From: Streptomyces camelliae
GTDB taxonomy: Bacteria > Actinomycetota > Actinomycetes > Streptomycetales > Streptomycetaceae
DNA length: 64,000 nucleotides
Assembly: GCF_027625935.1 (NCBI RefSeq)
Contig: NZ_CP115300.1
Location: 310,001 to 374,000 of the forward strand
Reading direction: 5' to 3'
Shown: in pieces, positions 36,085 to 46,039 of the stretch
Layout of the letters: the number at the start of each line of letters is the position of its first letter
Numbering within the stretch: position 1 is the first letter of the stretch
Position numbers and translations under genes: made by a program
Notes under the pieces: model-generated
The model's input: the letters and a program-made list of their open reading frames with translations, nothing else
Told to the model about the DNA's origin: nothing
Databases searched by the model: none

Positions 36085-36575
36085 ATGGCGCGGGCAGATC
36101 TCACGGACGAGCAGTGGGCGGTGTTGGAGCCGTTGTTGCCGAGGGGGATGAAGGCGGGGCGGCCGCCCGTCTGGCCTCGGCGGCGGCTGATCGACGGCAT
36201 ACGGTTCAGGGTCAGGACCGGTGTGCCGTGGCGGGACGTGCCCGTCGAGTACGGACCGTGGGGTCGGATCTACGACCTGTTCCGCCGCTGGCAGCGAGAT
36301 GGCACCTGGCACCGGGTCCTCACCCGGCTGCAGTCCCTGGTCGCATCGCGCACAAGGGCGAGAAGGCGCCGATCCAGGCCAGTCAGCGATGGCATGTCGA
36401 GCGCACGCACGCCTGGCAGAACGCCTTCCACCGCCTTGCCCGCTGCTACGAGCGGCGCGCGATCGTCGTCGACGCCTTCTTCGATCTCGCCGACGCTGTG
36501 ATCATCGTGCGCAGTCTGATCCGGCGGTCATGGACGACCCACCGCTGGGACAACCGCCCGTGCCGACGACCGTGA
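36085..36575 (+). pseudogene. IS5-type transposase with catalytic core deleted
   Basis: ATG at 36085 begins MARADLTDEQWAVLEPLLPR and runs through VRTGVPWRDVPVEYGPWGRI to about residue 88. It then jumps, in another frame, to HVERTHAWQNAFHRLARCYE and RAIVVDAFFDLADAVIIVRS. The missing middle holds the first catalytic aspartates, so the protein is inactive. Confidence 0.85.
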
Positions 36576-36582
36576 GCCTCAC

Positions 36583-37116
36583 TCATTCACCGCGCGCGCC
36601 GTCAGCCATCTCGCGGAGCAGGTCCATGTGGCCGACATGACGAGCCGTCTCCTGGATGACGTGGCTGAGCAGCCATCGCACGGTGTACTCCTTGCCGCTG
36701 ACGCTCCGTGTTGCGCGGTCGTCGGCGGTCTTGTGGGCCAGTGCCTGCTCCGACCGGGACCACTCTGCCCTGTAGGCGGCGACGATGCCGGACGGGGTGT
36801 CGCTCTCGTGCAGTTGCCAGTCCGCGTTGACGTCTTGTGCCTCCCACAGGGGCGGCAGGTCTGATCCGCCTCCAACGATCGACATCCAAAAGCGCTCTAC
36901 TGCTGTGAGGTGCTTGACCACTCCGGCCAGGCTCATGAACGGAGATGTCGGCAGCGGGGTGGCCGCCGCCTGGCCGGTGTCCAGGCCAGCGATCTTGTTG
37001 ACGACGGTGGTGCGCAGGAAAGAAAGGAACTCCCACTGCAGACGGAGTTCGTCATCCGCCGACGTGGACGGCCATTGGCGCTCCAGCGAATCAGCCATCG
37101 GGCCTGCGTTCGACAT
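36583..37116 (-). CDS. DinB/DUF664-family protein
   Basis: 177 residues. DinB four-helix bundle with metal-ligand-type histidines: LAGVVKHLTAVERFWMSIVG, WLLSHVIQETARHVGHMDLL. Similar to DUF664 proteins of actinobacteria, related to mycothiol-dependent enzymes. The family binds a divalent metal and may act in thiol-dependent detoxification; substrate unknown. The ATG at 37116 has no ribosome-binding site but TAGACT sits about ten bases upstream, suggesting a leaderless mRNA. Confidence 0.9.
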   Translation of the reverse strand: MSNAGPMADSLERQWPSTSADDELRLQWEFLSFLRTTVVNKIAGLDTGQAAATPLPTSPFMSLAGVVKHLTAVERFWMSIVGGGSDLPPLWEAQDVNADWQLHESDTPSGIVAAYRAEWSRSEQALAHKTADDRATRSVSGKEYTVRWLLSHVIQETARHVGHMDLLREMADGARGE

Positions 37117-37252
37117 GCGGGCAGTCTATGCGCGTCAGGAGGGCAGCTTCGCGATGTCAGCGCAGGCACAGCCTCCAAGTGATCACAGAGCGTCGCAACT
37201 CCATGATCACCAGGACCCGTCCCTGCCTTGCCCCTGGGGTGCCCCATCACGC

Positions 37253-37690
37253 CTATCTGCGCGGCCTCTTAGGTAGTCGGGTTCTGGGATCCCGGCGCCG
37301 GACGGCCCCCCGCACGGGCGGGAACGTCATCGGCAGCGCGGGGGTCCACCGCCCGCTCCGGTCGGTGCGCACTTCCCCGGCTGCGAACTTGCCGGCCATC
37401 AGCCCGACCGACCCGTACAGGATCTTCAACGCCCGGTGCGGCAACTGCATGACCTCTGCCACGGCGCCCAGGACCGCGGTGTTCTCGCACACGAACACTC
37501 CGTACGAACGGCTGGTGAAGGGGTGCAGCCATTCAGCCGCCTGGACCCGGCCGGGCCCAGAACGTCTCGGCCTTGACGTCCGGGACCTCCCCGGCCGCCT
37601 CGTATACCGTCCAGCCGGTCAACTCCCGGGCGACGGAAGGCGCGAGGTAGGGGCAGTGCGCCATGACGGCCGCCGTGTATCCCATGACGT
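37253..37690 (-). pseudogene. Frameshifted uncharacterised protein downstream of P450
   Basis: The first part reads MGYTAAVMAHCPYLAPSVAR and ELTGWTVYEAAGEVPDVKAE. After a one-base shift near 37555 it continues QAAEWLHPFTSRSYGVFVCE, NTAVLGAVAEVMQLPHRALK and ILYGSVGLMAGKFAAGEV. Both halves look coding and host-like. Family not recognised. It directly follows the P450 gene and may have shared its transcript. Confidence 0.45.
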
Positions 37691-37750
37691 CCGCGCCGGC
37701 CGGGTTCGTGGTGCGGGCCTCAACGAGGCGGAGCGCCGCAGCACTCTGCG

Positions 37751-38995
37751 TCAGCCGGGTCGGCGCATAGGCCGCAGCTGCACGGGCACTGTGCGATGCC
37801 CGTTGACCAGGAGGCTCGCCACCGGCTCAAGCTCCTCGTGCGGCACGGCGAGGGCCATGTCCGGGAAGGCGTTGAAGAGGGCGGGGAGCGCGGACCGCGC
37901 TTCGGCGCGGGCGAGTGGAGCACCGAGGCAGAAGTGCGCGCCATGTCCGAAAGCGAGATGCTGCTTGTCCTCTCGCATGACGTCGAACGCTCCCGCGGTG
38001 GCTCCGTGCAGGTTCGGATGGCGGCCGGCGGCGCCGTACGAGGCAAGGATCGCCTCGCCCTGGCGGATCACGATCCCGTCCGGGAGGGAGATGTCCTCGA
38101 CCGCGTACCGAAGCGGCAGGTGGCTGATGGGCGCCGCGTAGCGGAGGGACTCCTCGATCACGTCGTCCCACGACGCGCGCCCCGCGCGGACGTGAGCGAT
38201 CTGGTCAGGGCTGGTGAGCAGCGCGCTGACGGATTGATCGAGCAGATTGACGGTCGTCTCGTAGCCTGCGCTGATGACCAGGAGCAGCGTGTCCAGGAGC
38301 TCCTGCTCCGTGAGAACGGAACCGTCGCCCTCGTCGTCGCGTACGTCGATGAGCGCCGACGTCATGTCCTCGCCGGGGGCGGCCCGCTTAGCTGCGACCA
38401 GTTCGGTGAGAATGCCGTACAGGGCCACGGTATTGGCACGGGCTTCTTCGCTGCTGAGAGTGGTGTCGAAGACTCCGTCGACCACCGTCCGGAAGCGGGG
38501 CCACACGTCCTGTGGCAGACCCATGAGGACGCCGATGACCTGGATAGGAAGGGGGAAGGCGAAGGCCTCGCGCAGTTCGACGACCTCGCCGGGCTCGGCC
38601 AGGTCCATCTGCTGAATGAGGCGGTCCGTGATCTGTTCGATGCGCGGCACCATCTCGACGGTGCGTCGGGCGGTGAACGCCTTGCTGACGAGACGCCTCA
38701 GCCGCCGGTGGTTGTCTCCGTAGGCGGTGAACATGTTGTCCACGCCGACCCACAGAGCCAGGGGCCACGTCTCGGCGACCTCGCCGCTGATGAACGCCGG
38801 CCAGTGCTTGCTGGCGTCCTTGGACACCCGGGGATCGTTCAGGAGACTTTTGAGGACGCCCGGGTCGCTGACCGACCAGGCGGCCACGCCGAGGATGTCC
38901 ACGAGGGTGGCGGGACCAGCGGCGTGGAGAGCGGCTTCCTCGGTCGCGCGGGCACGGCCGGTGGGGTCGAGGACAAGGGGCAGGGTGCGGTCCAT
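37751..38995 (-). CDS. Cytochrome P450, CYP154-like
   Basis: 414 residues from ATG at 38995 ([20 protein letters not shown]) with GGAGA upstream. All P450 marks are present: I-helix [13 protein letters not shown], ExxR in [20 protein letters not shown], and heme loop [18 protein letters not shown] with the axial Cys. Wording such as [15 protein letters not shown] and [20 protein letters not shown] is typical of CYP154, the P450 that pairs with CYP157 in Streptomyces conservons. A CYP157-like C-terminal remnant lies immediately upstream, supporting that origin. Soluble monooxygenase; substrate unknown. Confidence 0.92.
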   Translation of the reverse strand: MDRTLPLVLDPTGRARATEEAALHAAGPATLVDILGVAAWSVSDPGVLKSLLNDPRVSKDASKHWPAFISGEVAETWPLALWVGVDNMFTAYGDNHRRLRRLVSKAFTARRTVEMVPRIEQITDRLIQQMDLAEPGEVVELREAFAFPLPIQVIGVLMGLPQDVWPRFRTVVDGVFDTTLSSEEARANTVALYGILTELVAAKRAAPGEDMTSALIDVRDDEGDGSVLTEQELLDTLLLVISAGYETTVNLLDQSVSALLTSPDQIAHVRAGRASWDDVIEESLRYAAPISHLPLRYAVEDISLPDGIVIRQGEAILASYGAAGRHPNLHGATAGAFDVMREDKQHLAFGHGAHFCLGAPLARAEARSALPALFNAFPDMALAVPHEELEPVASLLVNGHRTVPVQLRPMRRPG

Positions 38996-39232
38996 GTCGG
39001 TTCTCCGTAGGTCAGAGTGAGGCGCGGCGACGGGGCGAAGTGGACCGGCAGGCCGGTCAGGGAACCATGGAAGGGGCCGGGTCGGTAGGTGAGGTGGCCG
39101 GCGGGGAGGCACAGTTCCATTTCGGGGAGGGCGTCGAGGATCTGCTCGATGGCCACCTGGGCGATGAGGTGGGCCGGGGGCTGAGCGGGGCAGGCGTGGG
39201 ACGCGGCGCTCCATGTCAGGTCGGTGGTGGCC
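38839..39232 (-). pseudogene. CYP157-like P450 C-terminal remnant
   Basis: The frame starting near 39232 reads [40 protein letters not shown] and [20 protein letters not shown]. This is the heme-loop-to-end part of a P450 of the CYP157 type (HACPAQ). It overlaps the start of the CYP154-like gene. Everything upstream has been replaced by an IS701-type fragment joined at [11 protein letters not shown]. Boundaries are approximate. Confidence 0.75.
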
Positions 39233-40116
39233 ACGATCAGGCGGCGAGGTGGGTCGGGGCCGTAGCCGCCCAGGCTGGCATCGGCGGCCCACCAGGACTC
39301 GGTGTGCCCGTCGCGGACGTGACAGGCCCCGGGTGTCCAGTCGCCGGGACGCCTGGCATCCTTCCAGGCCAGGGCGTGTCCGGCGTCGATGCGGGTGTGA
39401 GGCTGGTCGGCCGGGGCCCAGACACCGTTGCGAGGCTTGACAGCCACCACGTAAGCCAGCCCGGCCTCGCATAGCGCGAGGCACCGGCCGTCACTGACCG
39501 AGTAGGTGCAGTCGGCGACCGCCGCCCGGCGGTCGAAGCCCGCCTCCTTCCTGCGGGCCGCGAGAGCGGTGGCCAGCGGCGGGTTCGTGCGGAAGGCCGG
39601 GGCGGAACGGCCGCGGGCCACGTGGTGGGCGGGGGGTGTAAGGAGTCGCGTCCAGCGGGTAGTTCACGTGACCGTCGGTCCACACCGTGGTCACCGTGAC
39701 GATGCCGTTGTCCATCTTGCCCAACCGGCCCAGCCACCGCCGGCCCACGTGCCCGGTCGCCGGGCCGTCCTTGCGGTCCCCGGAGTCGTCGATCCCGATG
39801 ACCCCACCCTCGTGCGGAGCCGTTGCCCGCTGCTCGCGCGGCAGCTCAAGCCGCCGGTCGTTGACCTGCTCGACCCCCAGGGAGACTCGGACAAGAAGAA
39901 CTGCAACCACTGCACCCCCGGCATCCCCGCGCCCGCCACCGGCTCCGCCCCTGCCAGACAGATGATGGTCTTCTTCCGCTCCCGCGGCGCCAGCAGCCCG
40001 GTCGGACACCCACGAAAACCCTGCCGCTGTGCCAGGCTGAAGAGGAGATCGTCGAACCGGGTTGCGTACTCCTCCAACGGCCCCGGCGCAGGCGGACAGG
40101 CACGGCGAGCGGTCAT
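39233..40116 (-). pseudogene. IS701/IS4-type transposase, frameshifted and truncated
   Basis: ATG at 40116 begins MTARRACPPAPGPLEEYATR; the next pieces lie in other frames: APHEGGVIGIDDSGDRKDGP, VTVTTVWTDGHVNYPLDATP, then [40 protein letters not shown] and [20 protein letters not shown]. The order matches an IS701-type transposase. It breaks off at RRLIVATTD, where the P450 remnant starts. Confidence 0.8.
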
Positions 40117-40341
40117 CTGCAGCCCCCAGCAAAGCAGTTGACTCCTATCACCGGCCTACGGCCAATCCGACCTGCTGTCAACCCACACCACCGCCGGATT
40201 TGACGAACTACCGGTAACGGGCATCAACTCGCCGCACGCGGCGAAGCCAGGGTCCGCAAGGCGGTCAACGACACGGCGTCGAGAGCGGGTTCGGCCAGCG
40301 GCTGTGGGGTCCTACGGATGGCGTTGTCCGGAGTGCCGGCG

Positions 40342-40690
40342 TCATGGGAATCCTTCGTGCTTGCCGGCGGGGTTGCCGCGGCTAAGCATCAGGTCGAGGC
40401 GCCCGTCGGCGAGGTGCTGGAGTACCGCGTAGTCCTCGGCGACCTTGAACCGGGTCGCTGGTGGTGATGAGGGTCGTCGAGGTGGACAGGATGATCCGGC
40501 TGGTCTTCGCGGCGATGTGGGACAGCAGGGTGGTCGGCGAGGAGGAGCCGTACAGCGGGTTGTGGTGCTCGCCGGTCGCGAAGACGTCGAGACCGACCTG
40601 TTCGGCCTTGACGGCGATCGCGACCATCGCCTTCAGACGCTCCTGCTCGGTCGGCGGCCTGCCGGTGGCGGGGGTCGAGGTGACGTCACC
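40342..40690 (-). pseudogene. Luciferase-like monooxygenase fragment
   Basis: The minus strand reads QERLKAMVAIAVKAEQVGLD, VFATGEHHNPLYGSSSPTTL and SHIAAKTSRIILSTSTTLIT, the N-terminal barrel of flavin-dependent luciferase-like oxidoreductases. An extra T near 40455 shifts the frame; it then continues VAEDYAVLQHLADGRLDLML and stops at GNPAGKHEGFP. Both the very N-terminus and most of the C-terminus are missing. Confidence 0.78.
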
Positions 40691-41044
40691 GCCGCACACC
40701 GGCTGATCCACTTCGCCGAGAGCCAGGGCCGACAGCACGACATGGTCCAGCGGCTCTTCCGCGCCTACTTCACCGATGGAGTCAACGTCGGCGGCCACGA
40801 CGTCCTCGTCGGCCTGGCCGCGGAGATCGGACTCGACCGGGCCGCCGCCCGCGAGGCGCTGGACAGTGACGCGTTCGACGCCGACGCCGACGCCGATGTC
40901 CGACAGGCCGGACACCTCGGCATCACCGGCGTCCCGTTCTTCGTCTTCGACGGGCAGTACGCCATGTCCGGTGCTCAGCCGGTCGAGGCGTTCCTCAGCG
41001 CACTCGACCGCACCTGGAAGGGTAAATCCGCGACGAGAGCATGA
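40690..41044 (+). pseudogene. DsbA/FrnE-family oxidoreductase, 5' truncated
   Basis: Reads AAHRLIHFAESQGRQHDMVQ, LFRAYFTDGVNVGGHDVLVG, LGITGVPFFVFDGQYAMSGA and ends WKGKSATRA. This is the C-terminal two-thirds of a FrnE-like thioredoxin-fold protein, including the cis-Pro loop (GVPFFVFD); the N-terminal CxxC-type strand is lost. The frame is open to the stop at 41044. Confidence 0.78.
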
Positions 41045-41165
41045 GAATGAGCTCCACCTCCAGTGATCCGAGTCGGCGACTCGTCGTTTGGTGCGGTATG
41101 CGTCGTCAGGTCCGAAGGTGCCGCCGTTGTCGGTGACTGATGGCCAGCGGACTGTGTCGGAGGGT

Positions 41166-41742
41166 TGCGCTTCGTCGCGGGCGCCCCCGAGCACCCCGAC
41201 CAGGACGCCACCCGCCGCGCCGAGACCGCACCGGCCCGGCAGCCCTTCGCCGTGCTGTTCGGGTGTTCCGACTCCCGGCTGGCCGCCGAGATCATCTTCG
41301 ACCGCGGTCTGGGCGACCTTTTCGTGGTGCGCACCGCAGGCCATGTGGTGGGTGCGGAGGTGCTGGGCAGCATCGAGTACGGCGTGGACGTGCGGGGCTG
41401 CCCGCTGGCCGCGGTCCTCGGTCACGACTCGTGCGGCGCGGTCGGCGCAGCCTGCGCCGCCCTGGAGAACGGCATGACACCAGCCGGATACGTCCGTGAC
41501 GTCGTCGAGCGAGTCCCCCCAAGCGTGCTGGCAGCTCTGGCCGCCGGACAGGTCGAGTCCGAGGAGTCCTCACCGAGCACATACGGCACACCGCCGACCT
41601 GCTCCCGGACCGCTCCCGGGTACTCGCCTGTCAGGCCCCAGCCGGGCACGCCGCCGTGGTGGGCCTGTGCTACCGCTGGGCCGGCGGCAGTGCACAGCTC
41701 GTCGCCTCACACGGCCTGGATGCGGTCCCCGCCGCATCCTGA
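41166..41742 (+). pseudogene. Beta-carbonic anhydrase, truncated and frameshifted
   Basis: Reads RFVAGAPEHPDQDATRRAET, PFAVLFGCSDSRLAAEIIFD and VLGHDSCGAVGAACAALENG, with the zinc-binding Cys, Asp, His and Cys of beta-carbonic anhydrases all visible. The first 20-25 residues are absent. A one-base loss near 41565 shifts the frame; the end continues HIRHTADLLPDRSRVLACQA and HGLDAVPAAS. Probably inactive. Confidence 0.8.
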
Positions 41743-42174
41743 TCGCCCCGGCGGTGGCCGCTCAGCGTCATGTATTGGTACGTGCGGTCACCATCGCAAT
41801 GCCAGGTGCACGTCAAGGACCGGCGACGACCATGATCACACGGGTTCACGCGCCGCCTCACCGTCGGCCAGGTGCCGACTGCCCCAGGCACCGGCGGGTC
41901 AGGGCGTCTCCATTTCGTCGGGCTCAGGAGGCGGTGGGCCCAGGCACCGACGCCGTTCGGGGGGCCTGCCTGGGCGCCCACCGGATGCGCCTCTGGTGCG
42001 CTGCACAGCTGTCCGGCCCACATCCGACTGTCCGCACCGCCCATCCACGCATAAGCCCCTTCCCGCGACGCCGTCGCACACCGCCCGGCGCCATCGCCGC
42101 GGGGCAGAGGTGCCACCCGCTGCCCACGGGCGAGCTCGGCGGGCGCGGGAGCTGGACCTTTCGTAGATTGAAGA
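41743..42174. other. Spacer before SpoIIE phosphatase gene
   Basis: No gene or repeat was identified. It should hold the promoter of the phosphatase gene. Confidence 0.4.
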
Positions 42175-43458
42175 GTGAGCGACTGGCAGGCAATGCGTGT
42201 GACACCGAAGATCGACTACACAGGGGTGTTCGCAGCCCTTCCGAGCCCGTGCCTGGTGCTCAGCACGGACCTGGTGATCGCCGATGCCAACCGGGCCTTC
42301 TGCGAGGTGACCGGACGGCGCCGGGCCGAGCTGCTCGGGCAGTACCTCTTCGACGCCTTCCCGGACAACCCCGCCGACGCGGAGGCCGACGGGGTGGCGA
42401 CGCTGAAAACCTCACTGCACCGTGTCCTGTCCTCCGGCCAGACCGATCACATGGCGTTGCAGAAGTACGACATCCCGGTCGCCGGCAACCCTGAGGTGTT
42501 CAAGGAGCGGTGGTGGAGCGCGATCAACGTGCCTGTCCTCGGCCCGGGCGGTAAGGTCGCCTGGATCATCCACCGGTCCGAGGACATGACCGACGTCGTC
42601 CGCGCCCGCCGCACCGCGCACCTGCCGTCGGTCAGCCCCGGCCGGGAGGCGGCCATGGAAGCCGAGCTGTACGTCCGGGCGCGGCAGCTGCAGCAGCTGA
42701 ACGAGGAACTGCGGCAGGCCCACGCCCGTGAACGGCGCATCGCCGTCGCCCTGCAAGAAGCCATGCTCCACTCCCCGGACCTGGCCCGGCACCCGAACAT
42801 CGCCGTGCGCTACCTGCCCGCGACCGGGTCACTGAACGTGTGCGGCGACTGGTACGACGCGGTCGACCTGCCCGCGGACCGCTTCACCGTCGCGGTCGGC
42901 GACGTGGTCGGCCACGGGCTGATGGCCGCCACCGTCATGGGCAGGCTCCGCAGCGCGCTGAGCGCCGCCACCCGCACCGTCCACGGCCCCGCCCAAGCAC
43001 TGGAGGTCCTGGGGCTCTACGCCCGCTCGGTCGAGGGAGCACTGGCCGCCACCGCCGTCCAGGTCCTTGTCGACTGCCACAGCCAACTGCTCATCTACAG
43101 CAGCGCCGGCCACCCCCCGCCCGTCCTGCTGCACCCGGACGGCTCCTGCGAGCTGCTCGACCGGGCCACCGACCCACCGCTGGGCGCCCGCCCCGAACAC
43201 GTCCCCCGCCCCCAGGCCAACACGCCCTACAACCCTGGCGACACCCTCATCCTCTACACCGACGGCCTGATCGAACGCCGCGGTGAGGACATCGACGCCG
43301 GCCTGACCCGCCTGACCTCGACGCTCGCCACCTGCACCGAGTTCGGCGCCGAACACCTCGCCGACGCCCTTCTCTCCCGCCTGGGCCTCGCCAGCGGCGC
43401 CGACGACGACATCGCCATCGTCGTCGTCCGCCTGGACCGAACGACCCGACCGTACTGA
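42175..43458 (+). CDS. PAS-domain PP2C/SpoIIE-type serine phosphatase
   Basis: 427 residues from GTG at 42175; ATG at 42193 is an alternative. An N-terminal PAS domain spans about residues 10-140 (LPSPCLVLSTDLVIADANRA), a coiled-coil linker about 150-195 (VRARQLQQLNEELRQAHARE) and a SpoIIE phosphatase domain about 200-420 with CGDWYDAVDLPADRFTVAVG, DVVGHGLMAATVMGRLRSAL, ILYTDGLIERRGEDIDAGLT and ADDDIAIVVV. The metal-binding aspartates are in place. Such proteins sense a signal through PAS and dephosphorylate anti-sigma-factor antagonists. No partner anti-sigma gene is adjacent. Confidence 0.93.
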   Translation: MSDWQAMRVTPKIDYTGVFAALPSPCLVLSTDLVIADANRAFCEVTGRRRAELLGQYLFDAFPDNPADAEADGVATLKTSLHRVLSSGQTDHMALQKYDIPVAGNPEVFKERWWSAINVPVLGPGGKVAWIIHRSEDMTDVVRARRTAHLPSVSPGREAAMEAELYVRARQLQQLNEELRQAHARERRIAVALQEAMLHSPDLARHPNIAVRYLPATGSLNVCGDWYDAVDLPADRFTVAVGDVVGHGLMAATVMGRLRSALSAATRTVHGPAQALEVLGLYARSVEGALAATAVQVLVDCHSQLLIYSSAGHPPPVLLHPDGSCELLDRATDPPLGARPEHVPRPQANTPYNPGDTLILYTDGLIERRGEDIDAGLTRLTSTLATCTEFGAEHLADALLSRLGLASGADDDIAIVVVRLDRTTRPY

Positions 43459-44032
43459 TCAGGCCGATGTCGTCGCCGGTGTGCATGCCACTTGGGAGAG
43501 TGCCTTGTCCTGTACGGTCTGTCAGCGCAACGTCAGGGGTTCGTGCCCGAGGGTGGCTGTTGCGAGCGCGGAGGCACTGCTTGATCAAGTCGCTGGAGGC
43601 GCTGTCCCGCGGTTGCATTCGGTGGAGCCTTGCTGAGGGGGCCTTCCCGCGGCGAAGCCCCCCGATCGGCGTCGGCAGCGGCAAGCACCCACACGGCGCT
43701 CCTCCGACGGCAGCGCCGAACCACGTCGGCAGCCGACTGACCAGCTTCAAGTCCCGTCCCCGCCTGGCACGATACGGACGTCGTCGGACCAGCCCAGGAG
43801 AGCGACCGTACTCATCGGTGCCCCGCTGCGGACGATGTCGAGCCGGGAATGGTTCATCCGGCAGGGTGCGGCGTTCCTCACGAGGCGCCATCGGCAATCC
43901 GCTACCGGAAGCACTCGAAGATCACGTAACATCCAGGTCGAATTGACCAACTGCCGCAGTTACCCACTTAGTTGGAGATATCTCCACGCCTCGACCAAGG
44001 GTGACCGCGCAAGGGGGAAAGAAGAAACCAAG
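43459..44032. other. Intergenic region
   Basis: No gene supported. The last 100 bases are AT-richer and hold the likely promoter of the secreted-protein gene and a perfect palindrome. Confidence 0.5.
43973..43986. promoter_or_regulatory. 14-bp perfect palindrome upstream of secreted-protein gene
   Basis: TGGAGATATCTCCA lies 46 bases before the ATG at 44033, in an AT-richer stretch. A repressor operator is plausible. Confidence 0.45.
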
Positions 44033-44461
44033 ATGACGTCATCCACTCTCCGCCGACGCGTCGTGGGAACCGCAGCCACCGTTCTTCTGATCGGTGCCGG
44101 CGCTCTGGCGACCGCGCCTTCGGCGGCGGCCAAGGCCAACCTGCTGTCCATCGACAAGGTGTCGCTGCACACCCCCGGCCTGCAGGTGAAGGTCACCTAC
44201 TCCTGCGACATCGGCATAGACCACGAACTCGTGGCCAACGCGACGACGCTCAACCACAGCCCCCACGACCAGTCCATCGCTGCGGGCACCGTCAAGAAGG
44301 ACCATCTGGTCTGCGACTACAACGACCATGTCGCGCTGGTGACCATGCGCCCGGCCGCAGGCTCGCACTTCGACAAGGGGGACAAGGTCAAGGTCACCGT
44401 CTTCTACTTCGACAACGACGGCTTCAGGTACAGCGACGAGGAGACAGTCGCCGTCCTGTAG
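44033..44461 (+). CDS. Small secreted protein
   Basis: 142 residues from ATG at 44033, chosen because the codons upstream are not signal-like and GAAAGAAG precedes it. Signal peptide: RRRVVGTAATVLLIGAGALA, cleavage near SAAAKA. The mature domain of about 110 residues (KANLLSIDKVSLHTPGLQVK; VKVTVFYFDNDGFRYSDEET) looks like an all-beta immunoglobulin-like fold with two Cys (YSCDIGI; HLVCDYN) that probably form a disulfide. Function unknown; extracellular. Confidence 0.85.
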   Translation: MTSSTLRRRVVGTAATVLLIGAGALATAPSAAAKANLLSIDKVSLHTPGLQVKVTYSCDIGIDHELVANATTLNHSPHDQSIAAGTVKKDHLVCDYNDHVALVTMRPAAGSHFDKGDKVKVTVFYFDNDGFRYSDEETVAVL

Positions 44462-44677
44462 GAGGGCAGTACGCCTAGCCACCTACCCCCAGGGCCTCGC
44501 GCCTCCCGGGGCAGGTGAACTCCTACTCCGTCGGGTGAAGCGAACCCGGACGGAGAACCTCTCCCGGCGCCGACACGAGGTGTCCTTCCAGGCCCGGGCC
44601 GTCGACAATCCGCGCGGCGGCCGGGGCCCCGTGTCGGGGATACGGTCGACGTACGCGACGATGGCGGCTTCGCGGGT

Positions 44678-44700
44678 GGGAGGGCGCGTTGGGCCCTCCC
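44678..44700. terminator. Bidirectional terminator between convergent genes
   Basis: GGGAGGGC and GCCCTCCC form an eight-base-pair stem with a seven-base loop between the convergent secreted-protein and collagen-like genes. Confidence 0.7.
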
Positions 44701-44757
44701 ATCCCTTCCTTGTAAAGAGGGCTCGGTGCTCAGCGCCCGAGTCCTGGGCTTTCTGTC

Positions 44758-45381
44758 CTACGGGCAGAACACCGCGAGGTTGAAGTCGAATCCCAGGGTC
44801 TGGCCGCCGCTGTTGGTGGTCAGGACGGAGACTTCGTTCGGGTGGCTGTCGTCGTGGAAGGTGTTGGCGTACCCCCTGAAGATCCCGAACTCGGATCCGA
44901 TGGGTTCTGTCGTGGCGGTGAAGACGCACTTGCTGATGTCCCGGTCGAAGACGACCCGGTAGAACCCGTCGGAGACCACGGTCACGGATGTCGCGCCGCT
45001 GGACCGTTCCGCCACAAGTGTGCCGTCGCGTTGCACGAAGGCGAAGAGTTTCGTCGCGGGCGCACCCGCCGGGCCCTGGGGTCCGGCTGGTCCCACCGGG
45101 CCCGCCGGTCCGGCTGGTCCGGCCGGACCCTGAGGACCGGTCTGGTTCCACGTCACCGTGGTCTCGCCCGACCGGCACCGCTGGCCGGCCTCGAAGTCGA
45201 TGAGCCTGAGCACGCCATTGGTGCGGGAGTAGCAGCCGGTGTAGACCCCGTTGGCGCCGGGGATATCGGCTCGCGCGACACCCCCGAGCAGGGTGGTGGT
45301 CAGGCCCAGCGCCAGGAAGGCGGTGGCGACCGGCTTGGCAGGCCTGAACCGGGACACCGGCGAGCGTGGATGTCGAGACAT
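44758..45381 (-). CDS. Secreted protein with collagen-like Gly-X-Y segment
   Basis: 207 residues from ATG at 45381 (MSRHPRSPVSRFRPAKPVAT), GGAG ten bases upstream. A signal peptide (ATAFLALGLTTTLLGGVARA) is followed by a short domain (GVYTGCYSRTNGVLRLIDFE), about eight collagen-like triplets (GPQGPAGPAGPAGPVGPAGP), and a C-terminal beta domain (FAFVQRDGTLVAERSSGATS; FNLAVFCP). Proteins of this layout are common in Streptomyces; the triplets may drive trimerisation. Extracellular, role unknown. Confidence 0.88.
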   Translation of the reverse strand: MSRHPRSPVSRFRPAKPVATAFLALGLTTTLLGGVARADIPGANGVYTGCYSRTNGVLRLIDFEAGQRCRSGETTVTWNQTGPQGPAGPAGPAGPVGPAGPQGPAGAPATKLFAFVQRDGTLVAERSSGATSVTVVSDGFYRVVFDRDISKCVFTATTEPIGSEFGIFRGYANTFHDDSHPNEVSVLTTNSGGQTLGFDFNLAVFCP

Positions 45382-45589
45382 GGCGACGATCTCCAGGGAA
45401 GGAATGGTTGGGCCGGGATCCTCGCAAGGGGTACCCGGCCTTTCTCGCACCTTCGACCGAGCGGTCGCACTGCACCCCTCGAACGCAGCAGCGCCGTGCC
45501 GCCACCTGGAGCACTGTCCACCTGAGGCATTCAGCGTTCAACTGATCGTTTCAGAATGCCGAGCCTGGTCAGAGGGGACCGCGGGCAAA

Positions 45590-45905
45590 GGTCACGTCCG
45601 CTGGAGTGGTGTATCGACGGCCACTCGGTGATCTCTTCCTTGAGGCTATGCGGTGAGTTCGGTGGGCAGGACGGTCTCGTCGGTTTGCGACTCGATCGGG
45701 TGGAGGCGGGCCTTGGCCAGCAGGTCGAGTCCCATGTATCGGCGGGCTTCGGTCCACTCGTCGTTCTGCTCGGCCAGGACAGCGCCGACCAGGCGGATCA
45801 GGGCGGTACGGTCGGGGACGATGCCGACCATGTCCGTGCGACGCCTGATCTCCTTGTTCAGCCGTTCTTGCGGATTGTTGGACCAGATGATGCTCCAGAC
45901 ACTTA
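45590..45905 (-). pseudogene. IS256 right-end remnant (second copy)
   Basis: Reads [40 protein letters not shown] and [19 protein letters not shown], nearly the C-terminus of the transposase at 10167-11405, and retains the same terminal GGTCACGTCCGC end at 45590. The rest of the element is gone. Confidence 0.88.
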
Positions 45906-45934
45906 AGAAGGCTTCCCTGCCCCGCAGTTACCCG

Positions 45935-46035
45935 CACGAACTTGTTGCACGACGACAGATCGCGGAACTGGAGGCGGAACTGGCCGTCCACCGCCGTGCA
46001 GCGGACCTGAGAGGCATGGTGGTGCCCCCACTACG
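45935..46035 (+). pseudogene. IS3-type orfA-like scrap
   Basis: The short frame HELVARRQIAELEAELAVHR RAADLRGMVVPP resembles the coiled-coil end of an IS3 orfA product. Too short for certainty. Confidence 0.35.
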
Positions 46036-46039
46036 GAAC

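Noticed and set aside
45100..45180. A CRISPR-like or tandem DNA repeat
   Set aside because: The periodic sequence encodes the Gly-X-Y collagen-like triplets of the secreted protein.
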